Source: Fictibacillus phosphorivorans | GTDB lineage: Bacteria > Bacillota > Bacilli > Bacillales > Fictibacillaceae | Direction of reading: 5' to 3' | Length of the DNA stretch: 64,000 nucleotides | Assembly: GCF_001619875.1 (NCBI RefSeq) | Contig: NZ_LRFC01000037.1 | Span: forward strand, 62,001-126,000 | Part shown: in pieces, positions 1 through 8,303 of the stretch | Layout: every line of letters begins with the position of its first letter | Numbering within the stretch: position 1 is the stretch's first letter | Made by a program: the position numbers and the translations under genes | Notes under the pieces: model-generated | What the model saw: only the letters and a program-made list of their open reading frames with translations | What the model was told of the DNA's origin: nothing | The model's database searches: none

Positions 1-364
1 CTTGATCTGACAAAGCTTTGAACATTTTAGCAGCTACACCAGGATTGGAAATCATTCCTGATCCCACAATAGAAACCTTTGCAAGTTCCCCTTCATAGCT
101 GATTGATTCAAATCCTAATTGCTCTTGATGTGCAGCAAGTACTTCTTGTGTTTCAGACAAAGAGCTAGATTCGATCGAAAACGAAATATTCGTTTTTTCT
201 TCATTTAATACATTTTGAATGATGATATCTACATTAATTCCATTTGAAGCAAGTATCGTAAACAGTTCTGCTAATGCATGAATCTCATTAGGAATCGCTG
301 AAACTGTAATTTTCGTTATATTTCCTTCAAACGCTAATCCTCTTACCATTAAGTTTTGTTCCAT
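1..364 (-). other. Internal in-frame translation start for the LysC beta subunit
   Basis: Codon 247 of lysC is an ATG (362-364) preceded by GAGGAGG with an 8-base spacing, a stronger ribosome site than that of the full-length start. The product MEQNLMVRGLAFEG would contain only the two ACT regulatory domains. Bacillus aspartokinase II is known to be an alpha2beta2 enzyme whose beta chain is made from such an in-frame start. The position here matches that arrangement. Confidence 0.8.
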
Positions 365-1102
365 TGATGCTTCCTCCTCTACTAACGTTCCGCGCTCTTC
401 ACTCATACTCGATCTAACTTCTAACGTAATGGAATAGTTTTTTGCGAACTCTACTGCTCTTGGGTGCAGCACGCCTGCTCCAAGGTTCGCCATTTCCAGC
501 ATCTCATCATAAGAGATAGAAGGTATTTTTCTTGCTGATTTTACAACCCGAGGATCAGTCGTATAAACTCCTGTAACATCTGTATAGATATCACATCTGT
601 CTGCTTTTAATGCCGCAGCTAGTGCAACAGCCGTAGTGTCCGACCCGCCTCGTCCAAGAGTAGCAATATCTTTCGTCTCTGGTATCAGTCCTTGAAAACC
701 TGCAACAACAACGATGTTTCCTTCCTTTAGTAAACCGTTTATTCTTTCTGAATCGATGTCTAGTATCCTAGCATTCGAAAAAGCATTCTCTGTTTTAATT
801 CCAGCTTGCCAGCCTGTTAAGGATTGAGCTTTGTAACCTTCTTGATGAAGAGCCATCGTTAATAGCGCAATCGTAACTTGTTCTCCAGTAGTAAGAAGCA
901 TATCCATTTCACGCTTTGAAGGATTCTGATTGATCTCACCGGCAAGTCTAACGAGTTCATCTGTTGTTTTACCCATTGCAGAAACAACAACAACCACTTC
1001 ATTCCCGCCATCTACTTCATGGATGATCCGTTTTGCAACATTTTGTATCCGTTCGACTGAACCAACACTTGTACCACCGAATTTTTGTACGATTCTCCCC
1101 AT
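1..1102 (-). CDS. lysC: Aspartokinase II, lysine-sensitive type (3' end outside window)
   Basis: Phosphorylates aspartate, the first step toward lysine, diaminopimelate, threonine and methionine. The protein starts MGRIVQKFGGTSVGS, the N-terminal amino-acid-kinase signature (KFGGTS), at an ATG preceded by GGAG. The part nearest the window edge reads VSIVGSGMISNPGVAAKMF, typical of the second ACT domain. About 367 codons are inside the window, and the family is about 400-410 residues, so roughly 40 C-terminal residues are missing. An in-frame internal ATG with a strong ribosome site (listed separately) should make the beta subunit. A lysine riboswitch lies upstream. Confidence 0.96.
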   Translation of the reverse strand, partial: MGRIVQKFGGTSVGSVERIQNVAKRIIHEVDGGNEVVVVVSAMGKTTDELVRLAGEINQNPSKREMDMLLTTGEQVTIALLTMALHQEGYKAQSLTGWQAGIKTENAFSNARILDIDSERINGLLKEGNIVVVAGFQGLIPETKDIATLGRGGSDTTAVALAAALKADRCDIYTDVTGVYTTDPRVVKSARKIPSISYDEMLEMANLGAGVLHPRAVEFAKNYSITLEVRSSMSEERGTLVEEEASMEQNLMVRGLAFEGNITKITVSAIPNEIHALAELFTILASNGINVDIIIQNVLNEEKTNISFSIESSSLSETQEVLAAHQEQLGFESISYEGELAKVSIVGSGMISNPGVAAKMFKALSDQ

Positions 1103-1271
1103 GTTTTCTCCAATTCCCTTCTTGTTGTTTTATTCTATCTCGTTAAATAGAAAACTTTGTTGACGTTCAATCTTTCACGTCTACTCAGTTGCATTTTTAC
1201 TTCAGAAAGAATTTTCCAACTGCACGATCTTTACCGCGCTTAAAAAGTTATAGTATTCTGAAAGTAATAAC

Positions 1272-1308
1272 AAAAAAAGCAACAATAAGGAAAAAACCTT
1301 ATTGTTGC
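1272..1308 (-). terminator. Attenuator terminator of the lysine riboswitch
   Basis: Perfect 12-bp stem GCAACAATAAGG/CCTTATTGTTGC with a six-base loop. On the minus strand it is followed by a run of seven T. It lies between the aptamer and lysC, so it is the switchable terminator. Confidence 0.9.
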
Positions 1309-1530
1309 TATTATCCGCAGCAAGCCAAGTTTGTTTCCCCTAGTGAGATAGTCCTCCACACAAATCCTGGGGGGACTTGTGTGACAGCTCTGTATTTATT
1401 CAATACAGGTCCAGCATAAAAGGCTAGAAGTCCTTTTACACTTCGGCAAGAATCCCCTTTCCTCCATCTTCTTAAGAGCTTCTACTCTTCAGATGGTCTA
1501 CTATTGGTTCCTGCTCCTCTACCATCACTT
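1309..1530 (-). promoter_or_regulatory. Lysine riboswitch (L box) upstream of lysC
   Basis: Read on the minus strand, the leader carries the L-box conserved blocks in the right order: GGTAGAGG near 1523, AGTA, GGAAAGGGGA, GCCGAAG, GCTGG, TTGAATAAA, GCTGTCA and GGAGGACTATCTC near 1345. It ends in an intrinsic terminator just before lysC. High lysine is expected to stabilise the terminator and stop lysC transcription. A possible promoter (TATAAA near 1550) is weak. Confidence 0.93.
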
Positions 1531-1595
1531 CATTCGAAGCATGGCATTATTTATAAAGTTGGCTCCATTTTAACAAAGTTATCCTTCAACTGCAA

Positions 1596-3377
1596 CTACT
1601 CATTTGATAAAAATGCTTTTGTAATGAGTTCTGCCACAGGTTTAGGCACTCCCGCTTCTTGTATATCCTCAACAGACGCTTCCTTTAGTTTTTTTAACGA
1701 ACCAAAATGACGAAGAAGCATCTTCTTTCTTTTATCTCCAATCCCAGCTATGTTATCTAAAGTGGATTCAAACATACTTTTTGAACGTACTTTACGATGA
1801 AACGAAATCGCAAATCGATGCACTTCATCCTGAATTCGCTGCAAAAGATAAAATTCCTGACTGTTTCTTGGCAAATGAATCATTTCTGGAGGGTCACCAA
1901 GCCAGAGCTGTGATGTTCTATGCTTATCATCCTTCGCCAGCCCTGCGACAGGGATAAAAAGATTGAGCTCATTTTCTAAAACATCCTGAGCGGCTTTAAT
2001 CTGACCTTTTCCTCCATCAATTAGGATCAGATTTGGAAGTTCTCCTTCTTCCCTTAAAACTCTTGTGTATCTTCTCCTGACGACTTCTTTCATAGAAGCG
2101 TAATCATCAGGACCTTCCACCGATTTTATCTTATATTTTCTGTAATCTTTCTTATATGGTTTTCCATCTACAAAAACCACCATGGCTGAAACAGGATCTG
2201 TTCCGTGAATATTGGAGTTATCAAAAGCTTCAATTCGATATGGTGGAGTCACACCCATTCTCTCACCTAGGTTTTCTACTGCTTTTATCGTTCTAGCTTC
2301 GTCCTGTTCGATTAGTGCAAATTTTTCGTTTAAAGCAAGTGTCGCATTTTTAGTGGCCAATTCAACCAGCTCTTTCTTTTGACCCTTTTTAGGCTGATGC
2401 ACTTTTACTTGAAGAAGCTCTGAAACGAGTTCAGCGTCTACTTCTTGCGGAAGGAGGATTTCTTTAGGAAGCAGATGATTTTTTTGCAGATAAAATTGGC
2501 CAATAAATGTCAGTAGATCCTCATGTGCCTCGCCGTAAAAAGGAAAAACTGAGATATCCCTAGCGATCACTTTACCTTGACGGATAAAAAAGACCTGGAC
2601 ACACATCCAGCCTTTATCAAAATGGTATCCAAATACATCTCGATCCACGAGATCTGCGGTCATCATCTTCTGCTTTTCCATTACGGCTTCGATGTACTGG
2701 ATCTGATCGCGAAGTTCTTTTGCCCTTTCAAAGTTTAGGGCTTCAGAGGCTTCAAGCATCTTTTCAGATAACTGGCTTTTGACATCTTGATATCCGCCAT
2801 TCAGAAATTTCACAATGCCTTCTACCATATTCTTGTTTTCTTGTTCTGTAATATCGTAAACACATGGTCCTAAACATTGACCAATATGATAGTATAAACA
2901 CACACGTTTAGGCATCGTGTCGCATTTTCTTAGCGGGAAAATACGGTCTAACAGTTTTTTCGTTTCTTGGGCCGCATATGCATTCACAAACGGTCCAAAA
3001 TATTTTCCGCCATCCTTTTTAATTTTCCTTGTGTATAAAAGTCTTGGCTGTTTTTCTGAAGTAACTTTTAAATATGGATAGCTTTTATCATCTTTCAGCA
3101 TGACATTATAACGAGGATCATGCTTTTTTATAAGATTCATCTCAAGAACTAAAGCTTCCATCTCAGTAGATGTAACAATATATTCAAAGTCTCTGATCTC
3201 ACTGACAAGTCTTTGTGTTTTCCCATCATGTGTTCCGGAAAAGTAAGATTTCACTCGGTTTTTTAGAACCTTTGCTTTACCTACATAGATTACTTTACCG
3301 AACTCATTTTTCATGAGATAGCATCCAGGCTGATCAGGTAGAAGCATTAATTTTTGTTTTACAGATATAGAGGTCAT
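1596..3377 (-). CDS. uvrC: UvrABC excinuclease subunit C
   Basis: Makes both incisions in nucleotide excision repair with UvrA and UvrB. The N-terminal GIY-YIG nuclease is visible ([11 protein letters not shown] then [14 protein letters not shown]). It is followed by a UVR motif near residues 200-235, the RNase-H-like C-terminal nuclease ([30 protein letters not shown]) and a terminal helix-hairpin-helix ([17 protein letters not shown]). I chose the ATG at 3377 because GGTGGGG lies just upstream, giving 593 residues, the usual length. An ATG eight codons earlier lacks a ribosome site. Confidence 0.96.
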   Translation of the reverse strand: MTSISVKQKLMLLPDQPGCYLMKNEFGKVIYVGKAKVLKNRVKSYFSGTHDGKTQRLVSEIRDFEYIVTSTEMEALVLEMNLIKKHDPRYNVMLKDDKSYPYLKVTSEKQPRLLYTRKIKKDGGKYFGPFVNAYAAQETKKLLDRIFPLRKCDTMPKRVCLYYHIGQCLGPCVYDITEQENKNMVEGIVKFLNGGYQDVKSQLSEKMLEASEALNFERAKELRDQIQYIEAVMEKQKMMTADLVDRDVFGYHFDKGWMCVQVFFIRQGKVIARDISVFPFYGEAHEDLLTFIGQFYLQKNHLLPKEILLPQEVDAELVSELLQVKVHQPKKGQKKELVELATKNATLALNEKFALIEQDEARTIKAVENLGERMGVTPPYRIEAFDNSNIHGTDPVSAMVVFVDGKPYKKDYRKYKIKSVEGPDDYASMKEVVRRRYTRVLREEGELPNLILIDGGKGQIKAAQDVLENELNLFIPVAGLAKDDKHRTSQLWLGDPPEMIHLPRNSQEFYLLQRIQDEVHRFAISFHRKVRSKSMFESTLDNIAGIGDKRKKMLLRHFGSLKKLKEASVEDIQEAGVPKPVAELITKAFLSNE

Positions 3378-3614
3378 GTCATCCCCCACCTTTAACTTCA
3401 TTGCAGTCTTTTTTGTTTATCATAACATGTATGTGCTAAATCAATATACTATCGTGAATAAATTTCCATATATATTCATTTATCGACAATATTTCCTAGA
3501 AAATATTACAAAAGAGAAGGATGGTTTTTCTTTTGAGCTCCTTTCTATGATGCTTGCTTGTATCGGTTGTACACCTGAACCCATCAATATGTCTTTTCCT
3601 GCATAGCTACAAGT

Positions 3615-3745
3615 AGTTGATTTCCGCTCCAGGATGCTCGCTTTCCACGGGGTGTACGGTGAGCCTCCTGCCGCTTTGCGCCGTTGGGAGTCTCCACCTG
3701 ACAGCTCGTTCAGTAGGAGTCTCGCACCTTGCGCTTCAATCAACT
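3615..3745 (+). repeat. Dispersed ~130-bp intergenic repeat, copy A
   Basis: Bounded by AGTTGATT and AATCAACT. It contains the shared blocks CTCGCTTTCC, GGTGAGC and AGGAGTCTCGCACC found in copies B, C and D elsewhere in the window. The centre can fold as GGTGAGCCTCC/GGGAGTCTCCACC. It lies between uvrC and trxA and contains no believable gene. The rest of this 484-bp gap (3378-3861) holds the trxA terminator and otherwise nothing I can recognise. Confidence 0.85.
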
Positions 3746-3821
3746 TGCAAATAGAAGAGAATTGATTGAAAAGTAACATTCTTTTTAAAAAGACTATATT
3801 AAAAAACTTAAATCTATCCCA

Positions 3822-3853
3822 CAAAAAAAAAGCCCGAAGTTCGGGCTTTTTTG
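3822..3853 (-). terminator. trxA terminator
   Basis: Stem AGCCCGAA/TTCGGGCT with a long T run on the minus strand, just after the trxA stop. A-rich sequence on the other side makes it potentially bidirectional. Confidence 0.88.
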
Positions 3854-3861
3854 AAGATGGC

Positions 3862-4173
3862 TTACTTATGTTTGTTTAAAAGCTCTACTAATGCTTCTTT
3901 AGGTTGGAAACCTACAACTTGGTCAACCACTTGACCATCTTTGAATACTAGTAAAGTAGGAATGCTCATTACACCATATTTACCAGCTGTTTCTTGATTT
4001 TCATCAACATCCAGCTTAACTACTTTTAATTCTTCCATTTCTTGATCTACTTCTTCAAGTACTGGAGCAATCATTTTACAAGGTCCGCACCACGGTGCCC
4101 AAAAGTCAGCAAGTACTAAACCTTCGTTCGTTTCTGTATTAAATGTTTGATCTGATGCATTAACAATAGCCAT
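3862..4173 (-). CDS. trxA: Thioredoxin
   Basis: Cytoplasmic dithiol reductant for ribonucleotide reductase and other targets. The 103-residue protein has the active-site motif WCGPCKM with cysteines at 29 and 32, and the cis-proline segment [12 protein letters not shown], so it is a complete single-domain thioredoxin. AAGGAGG precedes the ATG. It appears monocistronic, with its own terminator downstream and a candidate promoter upstream. Confidence 0.97.
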   Translation of the reverse strand: MAIVNASDQTFNTETNEGLVLADFWAPWCGPCKMIAPVLEEVDQEMEELKVVKLDVDENQETAGKYGVMSIPTLLVFKDGQVVDQVVGFQPKEALVELLNKHK

Positions 4174-4206
4174 TTATTTGGCCTCCTTTTAACAAAGTGT
4201 AAACAA

Positions 4207-4236
4207 AGTATATATCACAAATTACTCAGTTGCTAA
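4207..4236 (-). promoter_or_regulatory. Candidate trxA promoter
   Basis: TATACT (4207-4212) lies 18 bases downstream of TTAGCA (4231-4236) on the minus strand, about 35 bases before the trxA start. The -35 match is weak. Confidence 0.4.
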
Positions 4237-4282
4237 TAGTTTGCTCAACCTTATGGTACCCAAGTTTTCATTTCAACAAACG

Positions 4283-4876
4283 TTAAATAGTCGCTGTCTC
4301 TTCAAGGTGCTTTTGACAATTAAACAATTCGCATTTCCAGATCTCTTCAGGTGTGAGTTGGAAAACAGAGAAAGACGTGTTATTCAGCCCGTACCATCGA
4401 TCAGTCTTGTCTTGTAGAAGATCTTTAAAGATTCTTACAAGAAGAGCACCATGCGTCACAATCAGCACTTTTTGATTTTTATGGTTATCTGTAATTTCCT
4501 TTAAAGCAGCTTTCCATCGAAGGTCTGCCTCTTCATCCGTTTCTCTGCCGAGATTAAGGTTCTTCCAATCCTCTCCCCAGCGTTCCACCCGCTCAGCTTC
4601 CGTTGTCCCTTCTGTTTCGCCGAACGAAATTTCTCGCAGTCTCTCATCGGCTATAACAGGTAAATCCATAACCCTACTTAAAGCTTCAGCTGTCTTAAAA
4701 GCCCTTTTTAGCGGACTTGCATATATGACATCCCATTTTTCATCAATAAATCTTTCAGCCAGCCTATCAGCCTGATATATTCCGTTTTGATTTAGAGGTA
4801 TATCTTTACAGCCTTGCGCTCTTCTTTCTGTGTTCCAATCCGTTTCACCATGACGGATAAATGCAATTGTAGTCAT
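4283..4876 (-). CDS. Histidine phosphatase family protein (phosphoglycerate-mutase fold)
   Basis: The N-terminus MTTIAFIRHGETDWN carries the RHG catalytic motif of the branch-2 histidine phosphatases. The second histidine is in LIVTHGALLVRI, and FGETEGTT supplies the usual acid region. At 197 residues it fits small acid phosphatases of the PhoE/CobC type. Substrate cannot be read from sequence. It sits between etfA and trxA with a terminator on its upstream side, so it is probably transcribed alone. Confidence 0.88.
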   Translation of the reverse strand: MTTIAFIRHGETDWNTERRAQGCKDIPLNQNGIYQADRLAERFIDEKWDVIYASPLKRAFKTAEALSRVMDLPVIADERLREISFGETEGTTEAERVERWGEDWKNLNLGRETDEEADLRWKAALKEITDNHKNQKVLIVTHGALLVRIFKDLLQDKTDRWYGLNNTSFSVFQLTPEEIWKCELFNCQKHLEETATI

Positions 4877-4897
4877 CCAACACCCTCCATATCCGAT

Positions 4898-4925
4898 AAA
4901 AAAACGTCCAACTTTGGACGTTTTT
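4898..4925 (-). terminator. Terminator of the fadR-fadB-etfB-etfA operon
   Basis: Stem ACGTCCAA/TTGGACGT (4904-4921) with A/T runs on both sides, 14 bases after the etfA stop. Confidence 0.85.
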
Positions 4926-4938
4926 TATCGTTTTTATT

Positions 4939-5910
4939 CTATACTAACACTTTCTTAAACTCTTCTGTTAACAAAGGCACTACTTCAAACAGATCTCCGA
5001 CAATTCCATAATCAGCAATAGAGAAGATGCTTGCCTCTGGATCTTTATTGATCGCTACGATAACTTTAGAGTTGGACATACCTGCTAAATGCTGAATAGC
5101 CCCTGAGATTCCACAAGCAATATATAAATCTGGAGTAACAACTTTACCAGTTTGGCCGATTTGAAGCGAGTAATCACAATAATCAGCATCACATGCACCA
5201 CGAGAAGCACCAACAGCTGCTCCCAGAACATCTGCAAGCTCTTGAAGAGGTTTGAATCCATCTTCAGATTTCACACCGCGTCCGCCCGCAACGATTATTT
5301 TTGCTTCAGAAAGGTCGACACCTGTTGATGCTTTACGAACAACTTCTTTTACAATTGTTCTTAAGTCCTTGATATCAACAGAAACTGCCTTGACTTCTCC
5401 TGATCTAGACTCATCCTTCTCTAGAGGCGTAATGTTGTTTGGACGAATCGTTACGAACACTAATCCGTCGGAAATTAATTTCTTCTCAAATGCTTTACCT
5501 GAATATACAGGACGAGTAAATACAGTGTTCTCACCAGCTTGTTCAAGACCTGTTACATCAGAGATCAGGCCAGATTCTAAGCGGGCAGCAAGTCTCGGTG
5601 ATAAGTCTTTACCAAGCGATGTGTGTCCGAATACGATGGCTTCTGGACTCTCGTCATCTATGATTTTCTTTAATGTTTGAAAGTACCCATCTGGTGTATA
5701 GTTTGCAAGTTTCTCATTTTCCGCTACAAGTACACGATCAGCTCCATAGTGAATTAATTCTGTCGCTAACGACTGAACAGAGTCACCACATAATACTGCG
5801 AAAACTTCTCCGCCGCCAGAAATTTCTTTTGCTGCTGCAATTGCTTCAAATGAAACATTACGTAATGCACCGTCACGGGATTCTGCAAGTACTAAAACTT
5901 TTTTTGCCAT
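4939..5910 (-). CDS. etfA: Electron transfer flavoprotein alpha subunit
   Basis: With EtfB, carries electrons from acyl-CoA dehydrogenases toward the quinone pool. The 323-residue protein has the N-terminal ETF fold and the C-terminal FAD-binding domain: GRGVKSEDGF, GASRGACDADYCDYSLQIGQTGK, LYIACGISGAIQHLAGM and AINKDPEASIF. Start chosen at ATG after GGAGGAG. It lies 12 bases after etfB, as last gene of the fadR operon. Confidence 0.97.
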   Translation of the reverse strand: MAKKVLVLAESRDGALRNVSFEAIAAAKEISGGGEVFAVLCGDSVQSLATELIHYGADRVLVAENEKLANYTPDGYFQTLKKIIDDESPEAIVFGHTSLGKDLSPRLAARLESGLISDVTGLEQAGENTVFTRPVYSGKAFEKKLISDGLVFVTIRPNNITPLEKDESRSGEVKAVSVDIKDLRTIVKEVVRKASTGVDLSEAKIIVAGGRGVKSEDGFKPLQELADVLGAAVGASRGACDADYCDYSLQIGQTGKVVTPDLYIACGISGAIQHLAGMSNSKVIVAINKDPEASIFSIADYGIVGDLFEVVPLLTEEFKKVLV

Positions 5911-5922
5911 GATGACTCCTCC

Positions 5923-6693
5923 TTATATTACCTTTGCTTCATTTCTTAACAGAGATACCAGTTCTTTCACTTGGTCTGAAGTTTCACCTGATAGAATTTT
6001 CCCAGCTTCCTTCTTAGGAGGAAGATAAACTTCTACTGTTTTTGTTTTTGCTTCCACATCATCTTCATCAATATCGAGATCGTCTAACTCTAAGGTTTCC
6101 AGCGGTTTTTTCTTTGCTTTCATGATTCCCGGCAGAGAAGGATAACGAGGCTCATTCAATCCTTGTTGCGCTGTTACTAATAGTGGAAGAGTCGTTTCAA
6201 TTTTCTCAAGATCCCCTTCAACGTCACGTTCAATATTTACAGTTGTTCCATTCACTTCAATCTTAGTAATGGTTGTAACGTGAGGAATATCTAGAAGTTC
6301 TGCAAGACGCGGACCTACTTGACCTGTTCCGTTATCGATCGCAACGTTTCCACCTAGAATAATGTCGTACTCTTTGTCTTTAAAGTAAGCCGCTAATACA
6401 GATGAAGTCGTAAATTGATCTTGGCTATCTAAGTCTTCATTTGAAATAAGTACCGCTTGATCAGCACCCATCGCTAGAGCCGTACGAAGTTCTTTCTCTG
6501 AATCTTCATCCCCAACCGTCACAACTGTTACGGTACCGCCGTGAGCATCCTTTAACGTAATCGCTTCTTCGATTGCATACTCGTCATAAGGATTTATGAT
6601 AAATTCTGCGCTGACTTCTGAAATCTTATTGTTTGAAACAGAGATTTTTTCTTCTGTGTCAAAAGTACGTTTTAAAATAACAAAAATGTTCAT
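5923..6693 (-). CDS. etfB: Electron transfer flavoprotein beta subunit
   Basis: Partner of EtfA that binds AMP and holds the dehydrogenase-recognition loop. At 256 residues it is full length: NPYDEYAIEEAI at the start, the segment GNVAIDNGTGQVGPRLAELL, and the recognition-loop region LPGIMKAKKKPLETLEL. AGGAGGG precedes the ATG. It sits 14 bases after fadB in the same operon. Confidence 0.97.
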   Translation of the reverse strand: MNIFVILKRTFDTEEKISVSNNKISEVSAEFIINPYDEYAIEEAITLKDAHGGTVTVVTVGDEDSEKELRTALAMGADQAVLISNEDLDSQDQFTTSSVLAAYFKDKEYDIILGGNVAIDNGTGQVGPRLAELLDIPHVTTITKIEVNGTTVNIERDVEGDLEKIETTLPLLVTAQQGLNEPRYPSLPGIMKAKKKPLETLELDDLDIDEDDVEAKTKTVEVYLPPKKEAGKILSGETSDQVKELVSLLRNEAKVI

Positions 6694-6707
6694 CGTTACC
6701 CTCCTAA

Positions 6708-7481
6708 TTATCGGTCCTGAAATTCAGGCTTTCTTTTTTCAATAAAAGCAGCAATACCTTCTTGTCCGTCGAAACTTTTAAATGCTTTGCCAAACAATTC
6801 TTGTTCTTTCTCTGCCCCTTTTTCATAAAGGCCGTGTTTTGCATAATTCAATAACTCTAGTGTGTACTTGATTGATACAGCACTTTTTTCTGAGAAATCC
6901 CCAGCCATTTTGTAAGCCTTTTCAAAAAGTTCTTCAGCTGGAAAAGCGTCATTAGCTAAACCATATGTGACAGCATCTTTTCCAGAGATCGGTTTACTCG
7001 AAAGAAGCATCTCGCAAGCTTTAGGTACTCCAACAAGCTGAGGAAGCCTTTGCGTTCCCGCAAAACCGGGGACTAGACCTAGCGTGAGTTCCGGAAGTCC
7101 TAGTTTTGCATCTTCTGCAACAAGTCTAATGTGGCAGCTCATCGCAAGTTCCAAACCACCGCCAAGAGCCGCACCATGAATTGCAGCGATTACCGGTTTT
7201 GAGAATTGTTCAATCCGGTTGAAAACATCTTGACCTTTTTTTCCTAGCTCTGCGAAACCTTTTTCATCAGGTACTTCTGTAAATTCTTTTATATCCGCTC
7301 CTGCTGAAAAGAATCGGCCTTCTCCAAGAATGACAACGACTTTTATAGAATTATCGTTTTCAATCTGATCGAGCGCTCGGTCAATTTCTTGAATAACCCC
7401 AGTAGATAACGCATTGGCTGGTGCGCGATTAAGTTTAATAGTTGCCACTTTATTCTTCGTTTCGATTTGTATGAATTCCAA
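6708..7481 (-). CDS. fadB: Enoyl-CoA hydratase (crotonase family)
   Basis: Hydrates trans-2-enoyl-CoA in fatty-acid beta-oxidation. The 257-residue crotonase fold shows the oxyanion-hole segments FFSAGADIKEF and AIHGAALGGGLELAMSCH and the catalytic region LPELTLGLVPGFAGTQRLP. The start is a TTG, 8 bases after AGGAGGGG. There is no fused hydroxyacyl-CoA dehydrogenase domain, so despite the name it is a single-function hydratase as in B. subtilis. Confidence 0.94.
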   Translation of the reverse strand: MEFIQIETKNKVATIKLNRAPANALSTGVIQEIDRALDQIENDNSIKVVVILGEGRFFSAGADIKEFTEVPDEKGFAELGKKGQDVFNRIEQFSKPVIAAIHGAALGGGLELAMSCHIRLVAEDAKLGLPELTLGLVPGFAGTQRLPQLVGVPKACEMLLSSKPISGKDAVTYGLANDAFPAEELFEKAYKMAGDFSEKSAVSIKYTLELLNYAKHGLYEKGAEKEQELFGKAFKSFDGQEGIAAFIEKRKPEFQDR

Positions 7482-7509
7482 TTGTACAGCCCCTCCTTAT
7501 TGATAAATA

Positions 7510-8109
7510 TCAAGGTGATTGATCAGACCTAACTGACAGACCGTTAACAAGCATTTGGTGTACAGGTCCTGCAAGAGCAGGAAGATCATATCGATGATCA
7601 TTCATTACCCAGTTTGTAGCCGTTTCATCGATTGTTCCGAAAATCATTTGTCGAGCCAATCTGTAATCCATGTTCTTTACAAACACACCTTCATTCATGC
7701 CATCTTTTAAAATAGAGTCGATTAAATTCAAATAACGCTTTAATACTTCTCCTATTTTTGCACGAAGCTGTCTATTTGTTTGACGGAGTTCTAGCTGTGT
7801 AACGATTGATAGTTCAAAATCAGCAGTGAGTTGCTTAAAGTGCATCTCAACAAGAATTCTAAGCTTCTCTATAGCTGAGTCATTGCTTTTCAGCTCGTTT
7901 TCTGTCTTTTCGATAAAGGTCCCCATCTTTTCATTAAAAACAGAAACAAGCAGATCTTCTTTATTTTTAAAATATAGATAGATGGTGCCATCGGCGACAC
8001 CCGCTTCTTTCGCTATCTTTGAAACTTGGGATTGATGATAACCATTTTCTGCAATCACATTAACAGCAGCATCAATTATTTTTTCGTATTTTGGACCTTT
8101 ACGTTTCAT
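7510..8109 (-). CDS. fadR: TetR-family fatty-acid metabolism repressor FadR
   Basis: Acyl-CoA-responsive repressor of beta-oxidation genes. The N-terminal helix-turn-helix reads IIDAAVNVIAENGYHQSQVSKIAKEAGVADGTIYLYFKNKEDLL, very close to B. subtilis FadR. The C-terminal part is the ligand domain (MIFGTIDETATNWVMND). I use the ATG at 8109 (199 residues), 8 bases after GAGG. Two in-frame ATGs lie just upstream. It heads the fadR-fadB-etfB-etfA operon and has a matching operator in its own promoter. Confidence 0.93.
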   Translation of the reverse strand: MKRKGPKYEKIIDAAVNVIAENGYHQSQVSKIAKEAGVADGTIYLYFKNKEDLLVSVFNEKMGTFIEKTENELKSNDSAIEKLRILVEMHFKQLTADFELSIVTQLELRQTNRQLRAKIGEVLKRYLNLIDSILKDGMNEGVFVKNMDYRLARQMIFGTIDETATNWVMNDHRYDLPALAGPVHQMLVNGLSVRSDQSP

Positions 8110-8150
8110 TGCCATCGCCTCTTTTGTATAAGACAATCACTTTGTTAAAA

Positions 8151-8170
8151 ATGAATGATTGTTCATTCAT
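8151..8170 (-). promoter_or_regulatory. FadR operator
   Basis: Perfect inverted repeat ATGAATGATTGTTCATTCAT, which fits the known Bacillus FadR box of paired TGAATGA half-sites. It lies one base from the -10 of the fadR promoter, so bound repressor would block initiation. Autoregulation of the whole operon follows. Confidence 0.88.
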
Positions 8171-8171
8171 A

Positions 8172-8201
8172 ATTGTAAAACAAATCTTTCTTTTCTGTCA
8201 A
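8172..8201 (-). promoter_or_regulatory. Sigma-A promoter of fadR operon
   Basis: TTGACA (8196-8201) and TACAAT (8172-8177) on the minus strand with an 18-base spacer, directly upstream of the FadR operator. Confidence 0.8.
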
Positions 8202-8275
8202 TTTCATTATGTCACTTTTTGAAGAGATTTTACAAGTTTAAGTTAAAATGAACTGTGAAAAGTATGATTTTCCAC

Positions 8276-8303
8276 ATAAAAAGCCGCCAATAGGCAGCTT
8301 TTT
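8276..8303 (-). terminator. lcfA terminator overlapping the stop codon
   Basis: Stem AAAAAGCTGCC/GGCGGCTTTTT with a four-base loop. The lcfA stop codon (8302-8304) overlaps the outer edge of the stem. Confidence 0.82.

Noticed and set aside
1189-1710. Plus-strand ORFs opposite the lysine riboswitch and the uvrC end
   Set aside because: They are antisense to a conserved RNA element and to coding sequence; no ribosome sites.
3480-3824. 114-codon minus-strand ORF between uvrC and trxA
   Set aside because: It runs through dispersed repeat copy A and into the trxA terminator region, has no ribosome site and resembles no protein.
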